Of a stretch of 64,000 nt of DNA, positions 8,537-17,897 are shown one piece after another. The notes beneath the pieces were generated by a model. The model ran no database searches and had not been told where the DNA came from. It saw only the letters and a program-made list of their open reading frames with translations. The translations under genes were made by a program, and so were the position numbers. Every line of letters starts with the position of its first letter. Position 1 is the first letter of the stretch. The DNA lies in NCBI GenBank assembly GCA_051208035.1, contig JBPJFZ010000002.1:310001-374000 (forward strand). Reading direction: 5' to 3'. Source of the DNA: JACKOB01 sp024234575 (lineage in GTDB: Bacteria; Pseudomonadota; Gammaproteobacteria; Pseudomonadales; Oleiphilaceae).

Positions 8537-10015
8537 TTAAGCCCCCGGTCCGCAGTCGAGACAACGGCTGATGACTTCGGGCCCGATATGCAGTTTATGG
8601 TTAAGGTCACGCAGTGCTGTTCTTACTCCCTCTTCGATGACGGGATGATAGAACGGCATATCGAGCATTTCAGAAACAGTCATTCTTTTTTGTGCCGCCC
8701 ATGCCAGCAAATGAGCTATGTGTTCTGCCGCGGGGCCGAACATTTCTGCCCCAAGAAAGAGGCCACTGCCTTGCTCACCATAAACTTTAAGCATGCCCTG
8801 GTTTTTCCCCATCACCCGGCTGCGTCCCTGGTCTTCAAAAGACACAATGCCGGTGGCGTAGCAGGTCTGACAGCGTGCTTTAACCTGTGCCAAAGTTAAC
8901 CCGACACTGGCAATTTGCGGGTCGGTGAAAACAACGCCAATGGGCGTGCGTCTATGGCCAGCACGTATCGCCGGGAATGTACCAGCATTTTCACCGGCAA
9001 TGCGCCCTTCGTCTGCCGCTTCGTGTAGCAATGGCGCGTCATTATTGGCGTCCCCCGCGATAAATATATGGCGCACTGACGATTGCAAAGTAAATTTGTC
9101 GAATAAGGGCACACCCCGATCATCAAGCTTAAGGGTAGTGTTTTCAATACCGATATTATCGATATTGGGTCGTCTTCCGGTCGCTGCCAGTACATAATCA
9201 AAAACTTCGCGGGTTAATCCGGTCTCTTTGTGCTGATAGGTGATTTCTACCCGTGGCGATGTCGGTCCATCGACCAGTGTCATGTTATCGACCTTGGCAT
9301 TGGCGTCCAGATAAAATTCTTTGTTGAATGTTTTTTCGGCATAGGCGCGCATTTCATCGTCCCTTATTGCACCGACTCCACCGCCGACGCCAAATACTTT
9401 GATCTGTACACCCAGGCGCGATAGTGCTTGCCCGAGCTCCAGACCAATAACGCCGGGGCCAAAAACCGCGATGGACGCTGGCAATGCCTGCAGCTCAAAA
9501 ACTGAATCGTTAACCAGCAACCTGTCGCCCAACTCGGCAAAGTGAGCGGGATAGCTGGGGCGGCTGCCAGTAGCAATAACAATGCTATCGCCACTGATTT
9601 CACGCTCGCCGCCATCCGCAAGGATCACGTGCAAACGATGGTCATCGATAAATTTAGCGTGACCCCGCAGTTTGTCTTCATCGGCGATAGCGTCAACAGA
9701 CTCCACTACGAAGCCTGCAAACCGATCTCTTTCGGATCGTACGCGTCGCATTACTTCGTTGCCATTAATATGTGCGGGTGAAGCGTGCACACCAAACATC
9801 GGGGCATGTGTGATCGCATGTGCTGCTTCTGCCGCCGCGATTAGAAGTTTACTTGGCATGCAACCCACGCGGGCACAGGTAGTGCCATAAGGGCCGCTTT
9901 CTATAAGTAGCGTACGTTTGCCAGCTTTTTTCGCAGCGCGGTAAGCACCTAAACCGGCGGTTCCTGCACCAATGATAATGACTTGATAATGATTCGGTGA
10001 TTCCTGTGCTGGCAT
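8537..10015 (-). CDS. Dihydrolipoamide dehydrogenase-like pyridine nucleotide-disulfide oxidoreductase
   Basis: A 492-residue class I flavoprotein disulfide reductase: FAD-binding GAGTAGLGAYRAAKKAG near 16-32, redox disulfide CARVGC (47, 52) with MPSK, NAD(P) motif GPGVIGLELGQALSRLG near 185-200, FIAGDAN FAD motif, and the catalytic His-Glu dyad in FYHPVIEEG near the C-terminus. It is not linked to any 2-oxoacid dehydrogenase; its upstream neighbour is a peroxiredoxin-glutaredoxin fusion, so it may instead reduce glutathione, glutaredoxin or another low-molecular-weight disulfide. The start is set by AAGGAA just upstream of ATG 10015; a longer start at 10042 lies inside the intergenic hairpin. 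It ends with Cys residues (CLDCGPGA), an unusual tail that might pass electrons, as in mercuric-reductase-like enzymes. Confidence 0.88.
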   Translation of the reverse strand: MPAQESPNHYQVIIIGAGTAGLGAYRAAKKAGKRTLLIESGPYGTTCARVGCMPSKLLIAAAEAAHAITHAPMFGVHASPAHINGNEVMRRVRSERDRFAGFVVESVDAIADEDKLRGHAKFIDDHRLHVILADGGEREISGDSIVIATGSRPSYPAHFAELGDRLLVNDSVFELQALPASIAVFGPGVIGLELGQALSRLGVQIKVFGVGGGVGAIRDDEMRAYAEKTFNKEFYLDANAKVDNMTLVDGPTSPRVEITYQHKETGLTREVFDYVLAATGRRPNIDNIGIENTTLKLDDRGVPLFDKFTLQSSVRHIFIAGDANNDAPLLHEAADEGRIAGENAGTFPAIRAGHRRTPIGVVFTDPQIASVGLTLAQVKARCQTCYATGIVSFEDQGRSRVMGKNQGMLKVYGEQGSGLFLGAEMFGPAAEHIAHLLAWAAQKRMTVSEMLDMPFYHPVIEEGVRTALRDLNHKLHIGPEVISRCLDCGPGA

Positions 10016-10039
10016 AATGGGTTCCTTCTGTCCGGATTG

Positions 10040-10061
10040 CATCCCCGCCCAGGCGGGGATG
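10040..10061 (-). promoter_or_regulatory. GC-rich hairpin between prx-grx and flavoprotein genes
   Basis: CATCCCCGCC and GGCGGGGATG are a perfect 10-base inverted repeat with a 2-base centre. On the minus strand there is no T run after it, so it is more likely a processing or stabilising element than a terminator. It sits just before the ribosome binding site of the downstream flavoprotein gene and could hinder its translation. Confidence 0.5.
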
Positions 10062-10087
10062 AGGCTGGTCTGAGTCTGGCTAAATCG

Positions 10088-10822
10088 TTATTTAGCGAAG
10101 TAGGCTTCCAGATCATCGGCACCACCGATGTGCTTGCCGTCGATGTAAACCTGTGGTGTTGTGCCGCGTCCGGTCACCGCCTGCAATGTACTGTAACTGA
10201 TACCATGTGCACCAAGCTCGATGTCTTCATAACGCATGCCTTTGCTTTCAAGCAGTTTACGTGCGCGGTGGCAGTGTGGGCAGCCAGGTTTGCTGAATAC
10301 GGTTACCCGAGCCGGTTTTGTCGCATTGGCGTTGATGTAATTAAGCATGGTGTCGGCGTCAGATACTTCAAACGGATCGCCTGGCTTTTCTGGTTCGATA
10401 AACATTTTTTCGATGGTGCCATCTTTTACCAGCATCGAGTAACGCCATGATCTTTTACCAAAGCCGATTTCATTTTTATCAACTGCCAAACCCATACCGG
10501 TAGAAAAGTCGGCATTGCCATCAGGTAAGAAGTAAATGTTTTCTGCGTCCTGATCTTCTTTCCATGCGTTCATCACAAATGGGTCATTGACTGATAAGCA
10601 GATAATGCTATCTACGCCGTTTTCTTTAAAGGTGCCTGCCAATTCGTTGTAACGCGGCAAGTGAGTGCTGGAACAGGTGGGTGTAAACGCACCAGGCAGT
10701 GCAAACACGACGACTGTTTTACCAGCAAACAGCTCATCAGTAGTGACTTTTTTCCACTCGTTATTTTCACGGATAGGGAAAGTAACCTGTGGTACTTTAT
10801 GACCTTCTTTCGATTGCAACAT
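10088..10822 (-). CDS. Hybrid peroxiredoxin-glutaredoxin (Prx5-Grx fusion)
   Basis: A 244-residue two-domain peroxidase. Residues 1-165 are a Prx5-type peroxiredoxin with peroxidatic Cys50 in PGAFTPTCSSTHLP. Residues 170-244 are a glutaredoxin with CPHC at 181-184, the TTPQVYIDG cis-Pro loop and GGADDLE glutathione-binding motif. Such fusions reduce H2O2 and alkyl hydroperoxides using glutathione via the attached Grx. AAGGA lies upstream of the ATG. The next gene in the operon is a flavoprotein disulfide reductase, a plausible electron source. An OxyR gene is not adjacent; regulation is not visible beyond an AT-rich divergent promoter region shared with the lipocalin gene. Confidence 0.93.
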   Translation of the reverse strand: MLQSKEGHKVPQVTFPIRENNEWKKVTTDELFAGKTVVVFALPGAFTPTCSSTHLPRYNELAGTFKENGVDSIICLSVNDPFVMNAWKEDQDAENIYFLPDGNADFSTGMGLAVDKNEIGFGKRSWRYSMLVKDGTIEKMFIEPEKPGDPFEVSDADTMLNYINANATKPARVTVFSKPGCPHCHRARKLLESKGMRYEDIELGAHGISYSTLQAVTGRGTTPQVYIDGKHIGGADDLEAYFAK

Positions 10823-11087
10823 GTTTGAGTCCTTTTCGAGTTAGTGTGGCTACGAAGTAATAATAGTAAAACCTCATTAATTAATATAATTAATTAAAAA
10901 TATAATATTGATAGTTGTTAGCTAATAACGTGATGTTTTCACAGATTGCTCAACCAGAAAAGCAATCTGATGTTTGCTGTCTTGCGTAAACCTATGCATA
11001 AAGATAGCTATGACAGTGATAAAGATAGTCAAGAACAAGGCAAAAATTTTGTTAACCGCCATTATTTATTTTAAGGAGCTAAAAAAA

Positions 11088-11639
11088 GTGTTAGATAAGT
11101 TGAAGCCGGTGTTACTGGGAATGTTGTTTTTATTGACGGGGTGCACAGGGCTGCCGCAGGGCGTGACAGCTGTTGATAATTTTGATTTACCCCGCTATCT
11201 CGGGCAATGGTATGAAATTGCCAGATTGGATCATAGCTTCGAAAGGGGATTGACCGATATCAGCGCTAATTACTCACTGCGAGACGATGGCGGTGTGCGG
11301 GTGCTAAATCGTGGCTACAACTCAGAAGAGGGGGCGTGGCAAGAGGCAGAGGGTAAAGCCTATTTTATTGCTGAGCCCACAACCGGAATGTTAAAGGTCT
11401 CATTTTTTGGCCCGTTTTATGGAGGTTATAATGTTATCGCGTTAGATCAAGAGGGTTACCAATATGCCTTAGTGAGCGGGCCAGATAGAGATTACCTCTG
11501 GATTTTAGCGAGAAAAACCAGTATCCCTCAGGACGTTAGAGAAAAACTGTTAGCGGTCGCCGAAAATTACGGGTTTGCCACGCAAAGCCTGATCTGGGTA
11601 ACACACGACAAGCATGCCGCAGCTGAGGAGACGCGTTAG
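11088..11639 (+). CDS. blc: Bacterial lipocalin (Blc), outer-membrane lipoprotein
   Basis: A 183-residue lipocalin. The start is a GTG at 11088, chosen because AAGGAG lies at 11073-11078 and because it gives a normal lipoprotein signal with lipobox LLTGC (Cys19); the open frame continues upstream to 10974. The GxW lipocalin motif is in YLGQWYEIARLDHSFERG, followed by FIAEPTTGMLKVSFFGPFYGGYNVIALD and the C-terminal YLWILARK motif. Blc proteins bind fatty acids or lysophospholipids at the outer membrane, mainly in stress or stationary phase. It is coupled to the following DUF4345 gene (TAGTG overlap) and divergent from the peroxidase operon. Confidence 0.92.
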   Translation: MLDKLKPVLLGMLFLLTGCTGLPQGVTAVDNFDLPRYLGQWYEIARLDHSFERGLTDISANYSLRDDGGVRVLNRGYNSEEGAWQEAEGKAYFIAEPTTGMLKVSFFGPFYGGYNVIALDQEGYQYALVSGPDRDYLWILARKTSIPQDVREKLLAVAENYGFATQSLIWVTHDKHAAAEETR

Positions 11640-12010
11640 TGGTTATACTGCGAGCGGTTGCTGCTCTGTATTTGATTTCCGGGCTATGGTGTGCGTCAGC
11701 GCCGCAGCTTGCCGCAGGCTTTTTGGGTTTTGGCAGCCTGAATGAGAAAGGTCTGGCAGAGTTTTTTACGGTCTACGGCGGCTTACAAGCCGGGTTGGCA
11801 GTGGCGATGGGGGTAATGTCTCTAAAGCCTTTGCATACGCTCGCAGGATTATTGTTTGCGGCAATTTTTTCGTCAATACTGGGGCTTTTTCGGGTGTTCG
11901 CTTTGGCTCTTTACGGTGTTGATATGGCACTGTTTGGCATGACCTTGCTTGAAGTCACCCTCGCGGTGGTGCTATGGCTTGGTTGGTGGCGCACGGTGAA
12001 GAGCGATTAA
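11639..12010 (+). CDS. DUF4345-like small integral membrane protein
   Basis: A 123-residue protein with four predicted membrane segments (about residues 3-20, 42-60, 68-88, 97-116) and little polar sequence. The FTVYGGLQAGLAVAMGV and FRVFALALYGVD segments match my memory of DUF4345 proteins. The GTG start shares a base with the blc stop, so it depends on blc translation. The end overlaps the convergent hybrid kinase gene by 4 bases. Function unknown; pairing with a lipocalin may point to envelope maintenance. Confidence 0.75.
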   Translation: MVILRAVAALYLISGLWCASAPQLAAGFLGFGSLNEKGLAEFFTVYGGLQAGLAVAMGVMSLKPLHTLAGLLFAAIFSSILGLFRVFALALYGVDMALFGMTLLEVTLAVVLWLGWWRTVKSD

Positions 12011-15000
12011 GCGCTATCACCGGGCTGTGCGGTTAGCCAACGCGCGACCATTTGTTGTAGTTTATCGGCATCAATCGGTTTACTGAGGTAATCCGACATG
12101 CCTGCAGCCAGGCATTTTTCTTTGTCCCCTTGCATGGCGTTGGCGGTCATCGCAATAATCGGGATTGATGTATTGGCTTCTCCTGCATAGCCGGCTCTAA
12201 TTTGACGGCTGGCTTCGTATCCATCCATTTCGGGCATTTGGCAATCCATTAGCACGAGGTTGTAAGGGTCGTTACGATTCGCGCTTTTCAGCGCTTCTAT
12301 GGCTTCAACCCCGTTGCCTACTGCGTCAGTCATTAAACCCATTTCGGCCAGTAACAGCTTGGCAACTTCCTGATTGAATGCGTTGTCTTCGACCAGGAGA
12401 AGTCTGATGTTATCTGGCAGAGCGGATGTGCTTGCTGTGGCAACTTCCGGCATCGGCGAGGGGGCTGCCGTCACCAGTTCGGGGCAGTAGTTGCTTGTAT
12501 CCATGTCTGACTGGCAGGCTAAGGAGATGGCCCCGATAAGATCACTATAGGTTGCAGGCTTTGGGAAGTATCCTGAAAAACCAGCATCCAAAAAGTGTCG
12601 CGTGTCTGCTCGCTGACTCATGTGCGTCATCAAGACCAAAGGGGTCGATTGGTAGTGGCTATTCGCTTTCAGTTGTTTGCCAAACGCTAATCCGTCCATC
12701 TCTGCTAAATTCAGGTCAATCAATGCCAGGTCAAAGTGTGTTGGTGACGCCTGCAGCGTTTGCCAGGCAACCAACGCCGAGTTATAGGCACTTACTTGTA
12801 GGCCCCAGGCTTGCAGCTGTCTAACTAATACATTGGTATTGCTTGTATTTTGATCAACCAGCAGAATGTGCAGCGGCGAGTTGGCGAAATCGGGCAGGGA
12901 TTGATCCGCAAAATCGCTTGCTTCCATCATCACGGTAAAGGTAAAGCAACTACCCCGGTCGACTTCACTGGTCGCCCGAATATCACCGCCCATCAATTCG
13001 CAAAGTCGTTTACAAATGGCCAAGCCCAGGCCCGTGCCGCCGTAGTTTCGCGTTGTGCTGGTATCGGCTTGAGTGAAGGCTTCAAACAAACTGCTTAACT
13101 TTGACTCTTCAACACCGATACCCGTGTCGCGAATATTTGCGGTAAACAGGAGGTGCTGCTCATGAGGCGCTAATCGGCATTGAATGCACACTTCGCCCTG
13201 GTGGGTGAATTTAATGGCATTGCCAACCAGATTGTTAAGAATCTGGCGTAGCCTGCCGGGATCACTTTTCACCATGCTGTGTTTGATGTCGACAATATCA
13301 AGGATAAGTTCAAGCCCGTTCTCTTGTGCTCGCAGGGCGGTTGATTCGGCAAAAGTGCCCAGCATTTCTCGCAGGTCGAAATCGAGAATATCCAGCTCAA
13401 GTTTGCCAGCATCAATCTTAGAGAAATCCAGTACATCATTTATTAACGTTAAGAGGGCGTCGGCACTGCTTTTAGCGACGGCCAGTTTGCGTTGCTGAGC
13501 CGAATCGAGCGAAGAGCGGGTTAGCAGATTAATCATGCCAAGTATGCCATTCATCGGCGTGCGTATTTCATGGCTCATGGTGGCTAAGAAATCACTTTTT
13601 GCCTGGGCAGCCATTTCGGCGGCTTCTTTCGCCAGGATTAAATCTTCTTCTGCGGCTTTACGCTTGGCTTCGGTCTGCAAGCCTTCGAATAGTTGGCCAA
13701 TGGTCGTTAATAGTGGCAAAAGCCAGTCAACCTGAGCCATGTCGTAGCCGCCTGGTCGGTTAGCAAGACCAATCATGGCAATACCGGCACCTCCTCTGAG
13801 AATAGGAATGCCTAAAAAAGATTTCATCTTAGGGTGGCCTGATGGTGTACCTCCGCTGCGCGGGTCATTGCTAGGGTCGTTAGATATGACGGGCTTCAGT
13901 GTGGTAATGGCGGTGCCGAAAAGCGTTGTCAGGTTCGTAAACTCCATACCTTTGGGCGCATTATCTGCATAGAACTGCCGGGTATCATCGTTCCAGGCAA
14001 TATTGGATATGGCATAAGTTTTGAGGTAGCGAGTATTGTCTGGCTTATGACGTATTTCACCGATAAAACCGAATTCGCTGTGTGTGAGATTTAAAATGTC
14101 TTGCAGCAGCTCGTCGAAGGCTATGCGGATGTCAATGTCTTTGGTAATAAAGCTGGCCTGCGCCCTGGCGATGGTTTGGCTTAATGCCACTTCGCGCGCA
14201 AGCGCCTGATGGGCTTCCTTGATTTGCTCTTCGGCTAGTTTTTTATCTGTGATATCTATATGGGTGCCAACCATGCGGCGGGGTTTGCCGTTATCTTCCC
14301 ACTCGACCACTTTACCTGTATCAAGCACCCAAACCCAGTGACCGTCTTTGTGTCTCATTCTGGCTTCGAAGCTGTATAGGTCAGTTAATCCCTGCCAGTG
14401 GTTTTGTAGGAGCCGGGTTGATTCAGCAATATCGTCAGGGTGCGCATGTGACATCCAGGTATTGATACTGATAGGCGCCAGTTTTTCCAGGTCATAGCCA
14501 ATAATTTCCGCCCATCGTTTGTTTAACGTCAACTCCCCAGTTTGTATTTGCCAGTCCCAGAATCCGACACCTGTGCTGTCTATGACCAACTCTAATTGCT
14601 CGGCACTTTCAGACAGTTTTTTCTCCGTTTCTTTACGAATGGAGATATCTTCGACAATTGACCAAATGAATTTTTTGTCATTGCGGTCGGTAATAACTAC
14701 ACCGTTTAACAGCACAGGGTAGCGGCTGCCATTCTTACGAATATACTCTTTCTCGTAAGGGCCGTAGCGGCCGGTTTCGTTTAAGCTGGTGAGTTGAGCC
14801 TGCTCTTGCTCGGCATAGACTTCTGGTGTTAATTGCCAGTAGCTTAGGTTTTTAAACTCTTTTTCAGAATAGCCGGTTGGATTAACCAGGCTGGGATTGA
14901 CAGCCACAAACTTGCCAGAATTGAATTCATTCAATGCAATACCCACGGGTGATAACTCAAAGAGACTGTGTAGCAGATTCTCTTTGTCCTGCCTGATCAA

Positions 15001-15900
15001 ACTTTGTCTAAGCATGAAAAAAATGGGGAGAATAAGCATCAGCCCGATTACCAAAATGCCCAATCTTAAGCTCATCGCATCATCAGAGATCGACGCCCAG
15101 CCACCTATTGGTCTGGCGGCAACTTCCCACACGGTATTTGGCAGTTCTATTTCGGTAACCAGTGCATCAGACGCAAACGCACCGGCATCACCAAAAAATG
15201 GCAGGCGCTTTTGATCGCTGCTTTTTTCGCGAATAGCTAAATGTAACTGCTGTTGATGTTGTTTAAGACCACTTGATTGATATAGCCTGTCTGCGTCAAT
15301 CAGGGCGGAGACCAAACCCCAAAACCTGGTTTTACCTGTATTCTTATCGGTTATGGAAACCGGTAGCCGGCCGATAAATGCTTTACCGCCTTGTACAAGG
15401 TTAATCGGGGTGGAAAGCACGAGGTCACCTGAGTCTCTGGCTTTTTCGGCTACTGCTCTTTGGTTCTGGTGCTCTTTTAAGTCCAGTCCCAGAGCTGATT
15501 CGTTTCCCTTGAGCGGATAAAGCATTGTGATAACCATGTTCGGCGCTGCACTAACATTAAAAATATGCGGCGCATCTTCGAGCAGTGGTTTGGCAAATTC
15601 GCTAAACTGTTCTTGATTCATTTCTGGGTTGGCGACAATCGCTGCGCGTACCCCTTTTACTATTTGTATCTCGCTTTGAATACTAGCCATCAGCTTAACA
15701 CTAATCGAGTTAAGCATTTCATGCAGTTCAGTTTTTTCCTTGTCGAGAAAGGTTTGATTATTCACCCTGTCGACATAGGTGCCCGCCGCGAAAATAGCAA
15801 TTGAGACTAAAAAAACGATGGCCCAGTATTGAGTTTTGGCCAAATGTCTTTGAGCTGCTCTTTCGGCTGCGGGCCTGGTGGTGCTTCGGTCTTCGTTCAT
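12007..15900 (-). CDS. CHASE/PAS/GAF hybrid sensor histidine kinase with two receivers
   Basis: A 1297-residue membrane kinase. Order: transmembrane segment near 27-45; CHASE-type periplasmic sensor near 65-255 (ALGLDLKEH, DSGDLVLSTPINLVQ); second transmembrane near 278-300; two PAS/PAC modules near 308-430 and 435-555; GAF near 585-745; HisKA with SHEIRTPMNGILGM near 785; HATPase with NLVGNAIKFTH and GGTGLGLAICKRL; receiver 1 (Asp in LALIDLNL); receiver 2 (Asp in LVLMDCQMP, Lys in LSKPI). CHASE domains bind small ligands such as cytokinin-like or peptide signals. No Hpt domain, so an external phosphotransfer protein is needed. ATG 15900 follows AGG with short spacing; TTG 15906 is an alternative. 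Transcribed alone. Confidence 0.92.
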   Translation of the reverse strand: MNEDRSTTRPAAERAAQRHLAKTQYWAIVFLVSIAIFAAGTYVDRVNNQTFLDKEKTELHEMLNSISVKLMASIQSEIQIVKGVRAAIVANPEMNQEQFSEFAKPLLEDAPHIFNVSAAPNMVITMLYPLKGNESALGLDLKEHQNQRAVAEKARDSGDLVLSTPINLVQGGKAFIGRLPVSITDKNTGKTRFWGLVSALIDADRLYQSSGLKQHQQQLHLAIREKSSDQKRLPFFGDAGAFASDALVTEIELPNTVWEVAARPIGGWASISDDAMSLRLGILVIGLMLILPIFFMLRQSLIRQDKENLLHSLFELSPVGIALNEFNSGKFVAVNPSLVNPTGYSEKEFKNLSYWQLTPEVYAEQEQAQLTSLNETGRYGPYEKEYIRKNGSRYPVLLNGVVITDRNDKKFIWSIVEDISIRKETEKKLSESAEQLELVIDSTGVGFWDWQIQTGELTLNKRWAEIIGYDLEKLAPISINTWMSHAHPDDIAESTRLLQNHWQGLTDLYSFEARMRHKDGHWVWVLDTGKVVEWEDNGKPRRMVGTHIDITDKKLAEEQIKEAHQALAREVALSQTIARAQASFITKDIDIRIAFDELLQDILNLTHSEFGFIGEIRHKPDNTRYLKTYAISNIAWNDDTRQFYADNAPKGMEFTNLTTLFGTAITTLKPVISNDPSNDPRSGGTPSGHPKMKSFLGIPILRGGAGIAMIGLANRPGGYDMAQVDWLLPLLTTIGQLFEGLQTEAKRKAAEEDLILAKEAAEMAAQAKSDFLATMSHEIRTPMNGILGMINLLTRSSLDSAQQRKLAVAKSSADALLTLINDVLDFSKIDAGKLELDILDFDLREMLGTFAESTALRAQENGLELILDIVDIKHSMVKSDPGRLRQILNNLVGNAIKFTHQGEVCIQCRLAPHEQHLLFTANIRDTGIGVEESKLSSLFEAFTQADTSTTRNYGGTGLGLAICKRLCELMGGDIRATSEVDRGSCFTFTVMMEASDFADQSLPDFANSPLHILLVDQNTSNTNVLVRQLQAWGLQVSAYNSALVAWQTLQASPTHFDLALIDLNLAEMDGLAFGKQLKANSHYQSTPLVLMTHMSQRADTRHFLDAGFSGYFPKPATYSDLIGAISLACQSDMDTSNYCPELVTAAPSPMPEVATASTSALPDNIRLLLVEDNAFNQEVAKLLLAEMGLMTDAVGNGVEAIEALKSANRNDPYNLVLMDCQMPEMDGYEASRQIRAGYAGEANTSIPIIAMTANAMQGDKEKCLAAGMSDYLSKPIDADKLQQMVARWLTAQPGDSA

Positions 15901-16014
15901 GATCAACCTGACTTATAAGACTTTTTCACGCTTTTAGACATGTCAGTCCTTAAGTCTAGCCAGAGTTGCGTGAAATGCGCGAGAAAAACGTGTCTAGATT
16001 ATGCGTGCCAGATG

Positions 16015-16950
16015 TCATTTAGTGATTTCCCACTGGCCGTTCGGATTCTGACAGATATCTTTGATTTGGTTTTCTGTCAGACCATTGTTATAAGTGAAGA
16101 CAACTTCAAGCGTTTTACAGGGGTAGCCATTGTGAACAAAGGATTGCTTAATCGAGACTGAGCCCTTGTTACCCGATACGCTGTTGTTCCAGGTTTGCGT
16201 CGTAGCCCCTTGTAAACTTAGCAGTGTATTTGATGCCGCGGCCTCCATTGCCAAATCCTGATCAGTTAGTAAATCCTTATTTTTAAGAGTGGTAATCAGG
16301 CGATTTTGGCCGCCTTTTATAAGCTCTATGGGGCTGTAAACTATGCCTTTGACCAGGCCAGTGACGGCATTCTTGCCCGCATCCTCGGTTATGTCTTTAG
16401 CATTGTTTACCATTCCTTCAAGACGAGACAAGTAGACAGGTATGTCTTGGCGAGTTTTTTCGACTTCACTAATAATATCGGGTACCAATGGCGTTATTTT
16501 ATCAACACTTTGATTAACACCATTTACGGATGCGGCGGCATTGTCGACAGTGGCAAGAATGGCTGGCAGATTTTTTTGCAGGCTGGAAATTTGCGCTTCG
16601 ATTCGATCAACACGGTCGAGCAGCTCTGGCACTGTTAGACGTATTGCTTCTGTTTCTGTGAGCACGTGAGGAACCAACGCCCGAACTTTGCCAACTTCTG
16701 CAAGAATATCCGGAATGAGTGTTGTAGTTTGATCCACTGTCTTCATTATGCCTGGCAGGCTTTCAAGCACCGGCTGGACGTTTTGCGCAGTTTGATCAAC
16801 CAGCTGTGTTAAATGGCTAACCTGATCGACAATGGTTGGTATTTGTTTACTAACACTTAGTAGCGCATAAGCAAAGTAAATAATTGCGATAGCCAGCAGC
16901 GCTAGTGCCGCAGCAAGGGCTTTATCTTTGATTGCGGTGGTTTGATTCAT
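16015..16950 (-). CDS. Membrane-anchored amphipathic-repeat protein with surface-antigen-like C-terminus
   Basis: A 311-residue protein: one N-terminal membrane segment (about 13-33, ALAAALALLAIAIIYFAYALL), then about 150 residues of repeating 11-residue-like helices in which Pro recurs (PTIVDQV, PVLESLPGIMKTVD, PDILAEVGKV, PELLDRVDRIE, PAILATVDNA, PDIISEVEKT). The C-terminal 60 residues (TWNNSVSGNKGSV, YPCKTLEVVF, ICQNPNGQWEI) look like the small module at the end of rickettsial 17-kDa-antigen-like proteins, with a Cys pair. The repeats resemble apolipoprotein or phasin-like amphipathic helices; a role at the periplasmic membrane face is inferred. TTG 16962 is an alternative start. The family is not identified. 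Confidence 0.65.
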   Translation of the reverse strand: MNQTTAIKDKALAAALALLAIAIIYFAYALLSVSKQIPTIVDQVSHLTQLVDQTAQNVQPVLESLPGIMKTVDQTTTLIPDILAEVGKVRALVPHVLTETEAIRLTVPELLDRVDRIEAQISSLQKNLPAILATVDNAAASVNGVNQSVDKITPLVPDIISEVEKTRQDIPVYLSRLEGMVNNAKDITEDAGKNAVTGLVKGIVYSPIELIKGGQNRLITTLKNKDLLTDQDLAMEAAASNTLLSLQGATTQTWNNSVSGNKGSVSIKQSFVHNGYPCKTLEVVFTYNNGLTENQIKDICQNPNGQWEITK

Positions 16951-17086
16951 TTGTGTTAACAAATCCGGTTGCTTTAGGTGATATAAAAAATATCTAACCT
17001 GAAGCTTAACGGATTCAGTAGCTGGGCGTCTACGCTGTGTTGCCGGTTCGGCCGCCTAACAATGATTTTGCAGTAGTTTTTTGTTC

Positions 17087-17193
17087 GTAGGTCGCAAAGC
17101 GAAGCACCTTCCGACTTTCACTATTGAACTTTAATTGCTGTAGCCTAATTGTCGAGGTTTAGGGTCGGAAGGCGCGTTGCTTTTCCAACCTAC
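17087..17193. repeat. REP pair in inverted orientation (REPIN-like element)
   Basis: A left REP at 17087-17115 (GTAGGTCGCAAAGCG...CCTTCCGAC) and a right REP at 17164-17193, which read on the minus strand begins GTAGGTTGGAAAAGC and ends CGCCTTCCGAC, flank 48 bases of unrelated sequence. Each unit is itself an imperfect hairpin. A third copy is at 27817. They occupy the 304-base gap between 16950 and 17255, in which I see no other feature. REPs are typically mobilised in trans by RAYT transposases; none is in the window. Confidence 0.75.
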
Positions 17194-17254
17194 GTCAGAT
17201 TTATCGTTATACTTAACGTGTCACCTGGCAACCACATATCACGGATACTCTCTT

Positions 17255-17869
17255 ATGACACCAGCCATGCAGTGGATCCCAAAGCAGCGATTATCCCCAG
17301 AGCATCAAGCCTGGGTAGATTATAAAAAGCCTCTTCCAGAAAGTGTTCAGTTTTATGCAAAGGTACCATTTGGCAAAACAGGCCAGCGAATGTTTTTTGG
17401 GGCATCTTTACTATTCTTCCTGTTCGAAGGCTACCTGATTTCGGTGATGTTACGAGACAGCAGTCTCTCTTTGGATGAGTACTTTGGCATCTCTGTTTTC
17501 ACGGCAATATGGCTTGGGCTGCTTGGTAAAGGTTTGTCCAGCAGGAAGGAGCAGGCACTGGCACAGGCCGGTAAGTGGCGGGCGGGGCTATTTCTCAGCC
17601 CTTGTGAGATGTTGATCAATGAAGACAATAGCGAGTATTTTTTGTTTCCTAAGTCCCGCATTACTCACTTAAAGCGCGAGTATATTCCCCGTGGGGCCTC
17701 CCGCGGTTTTTTTTCCGAGTTCTATGTATTTGGTGAAGACGAAAACGGCGAAGCGTTTAAAATCAGTATTCTTAAGGATCAAACACTCAGTGAAAGCAAT
17801 GCCATGCAGTTACTAAAAGAATGGAGTGGATTAGAGGTTGAGGACAATCCGCCGGGTAATAATTTATAA
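17255..17869 (+). CDS. Membrane protein of unknown function
   Basis: A 204-residue protein. A Lys/Pro-rich N-terminus (about 1-45) precedes two predicted membrane segments near 50-66 (RMFFGASLLFFLFEGYLI) and 77-92 (FGISVFTAIWLGLLG), then a cytoplasmic beta-rich domain of about 100 residues resembling a PH-like fold (KWRAGLFLSPCEMLINEDNS, FKISILKDQTLSE). The open frame begins upstream at 17177 inside the REP element; the ATG at 17255 removes that tail. No strong ribosome binding site is visible. Family not recognised. Confidence 0.6.
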   Translation: MTPAMQWIPKQRLSPEHQAWVDYKKPLPESVQFYAKVPFGKTGQRMFFGASLLFFLFEGYLISVMLRDSSLSLDEYFGISVFTAIWLGLLGKGLSSRKEQALAQAGKWRAGLFLSPCEMLINEDNSEYFLFPKSRITHLKREYIPRGASRGFFSEFYVFGEDENGEAFKISILKDQTLSESNAMQLLKEWSGLEVEDNPPGNNL

Positions 17870-17897
17870 AACAAATTTTCAGTCTTCGGCAATCCTT

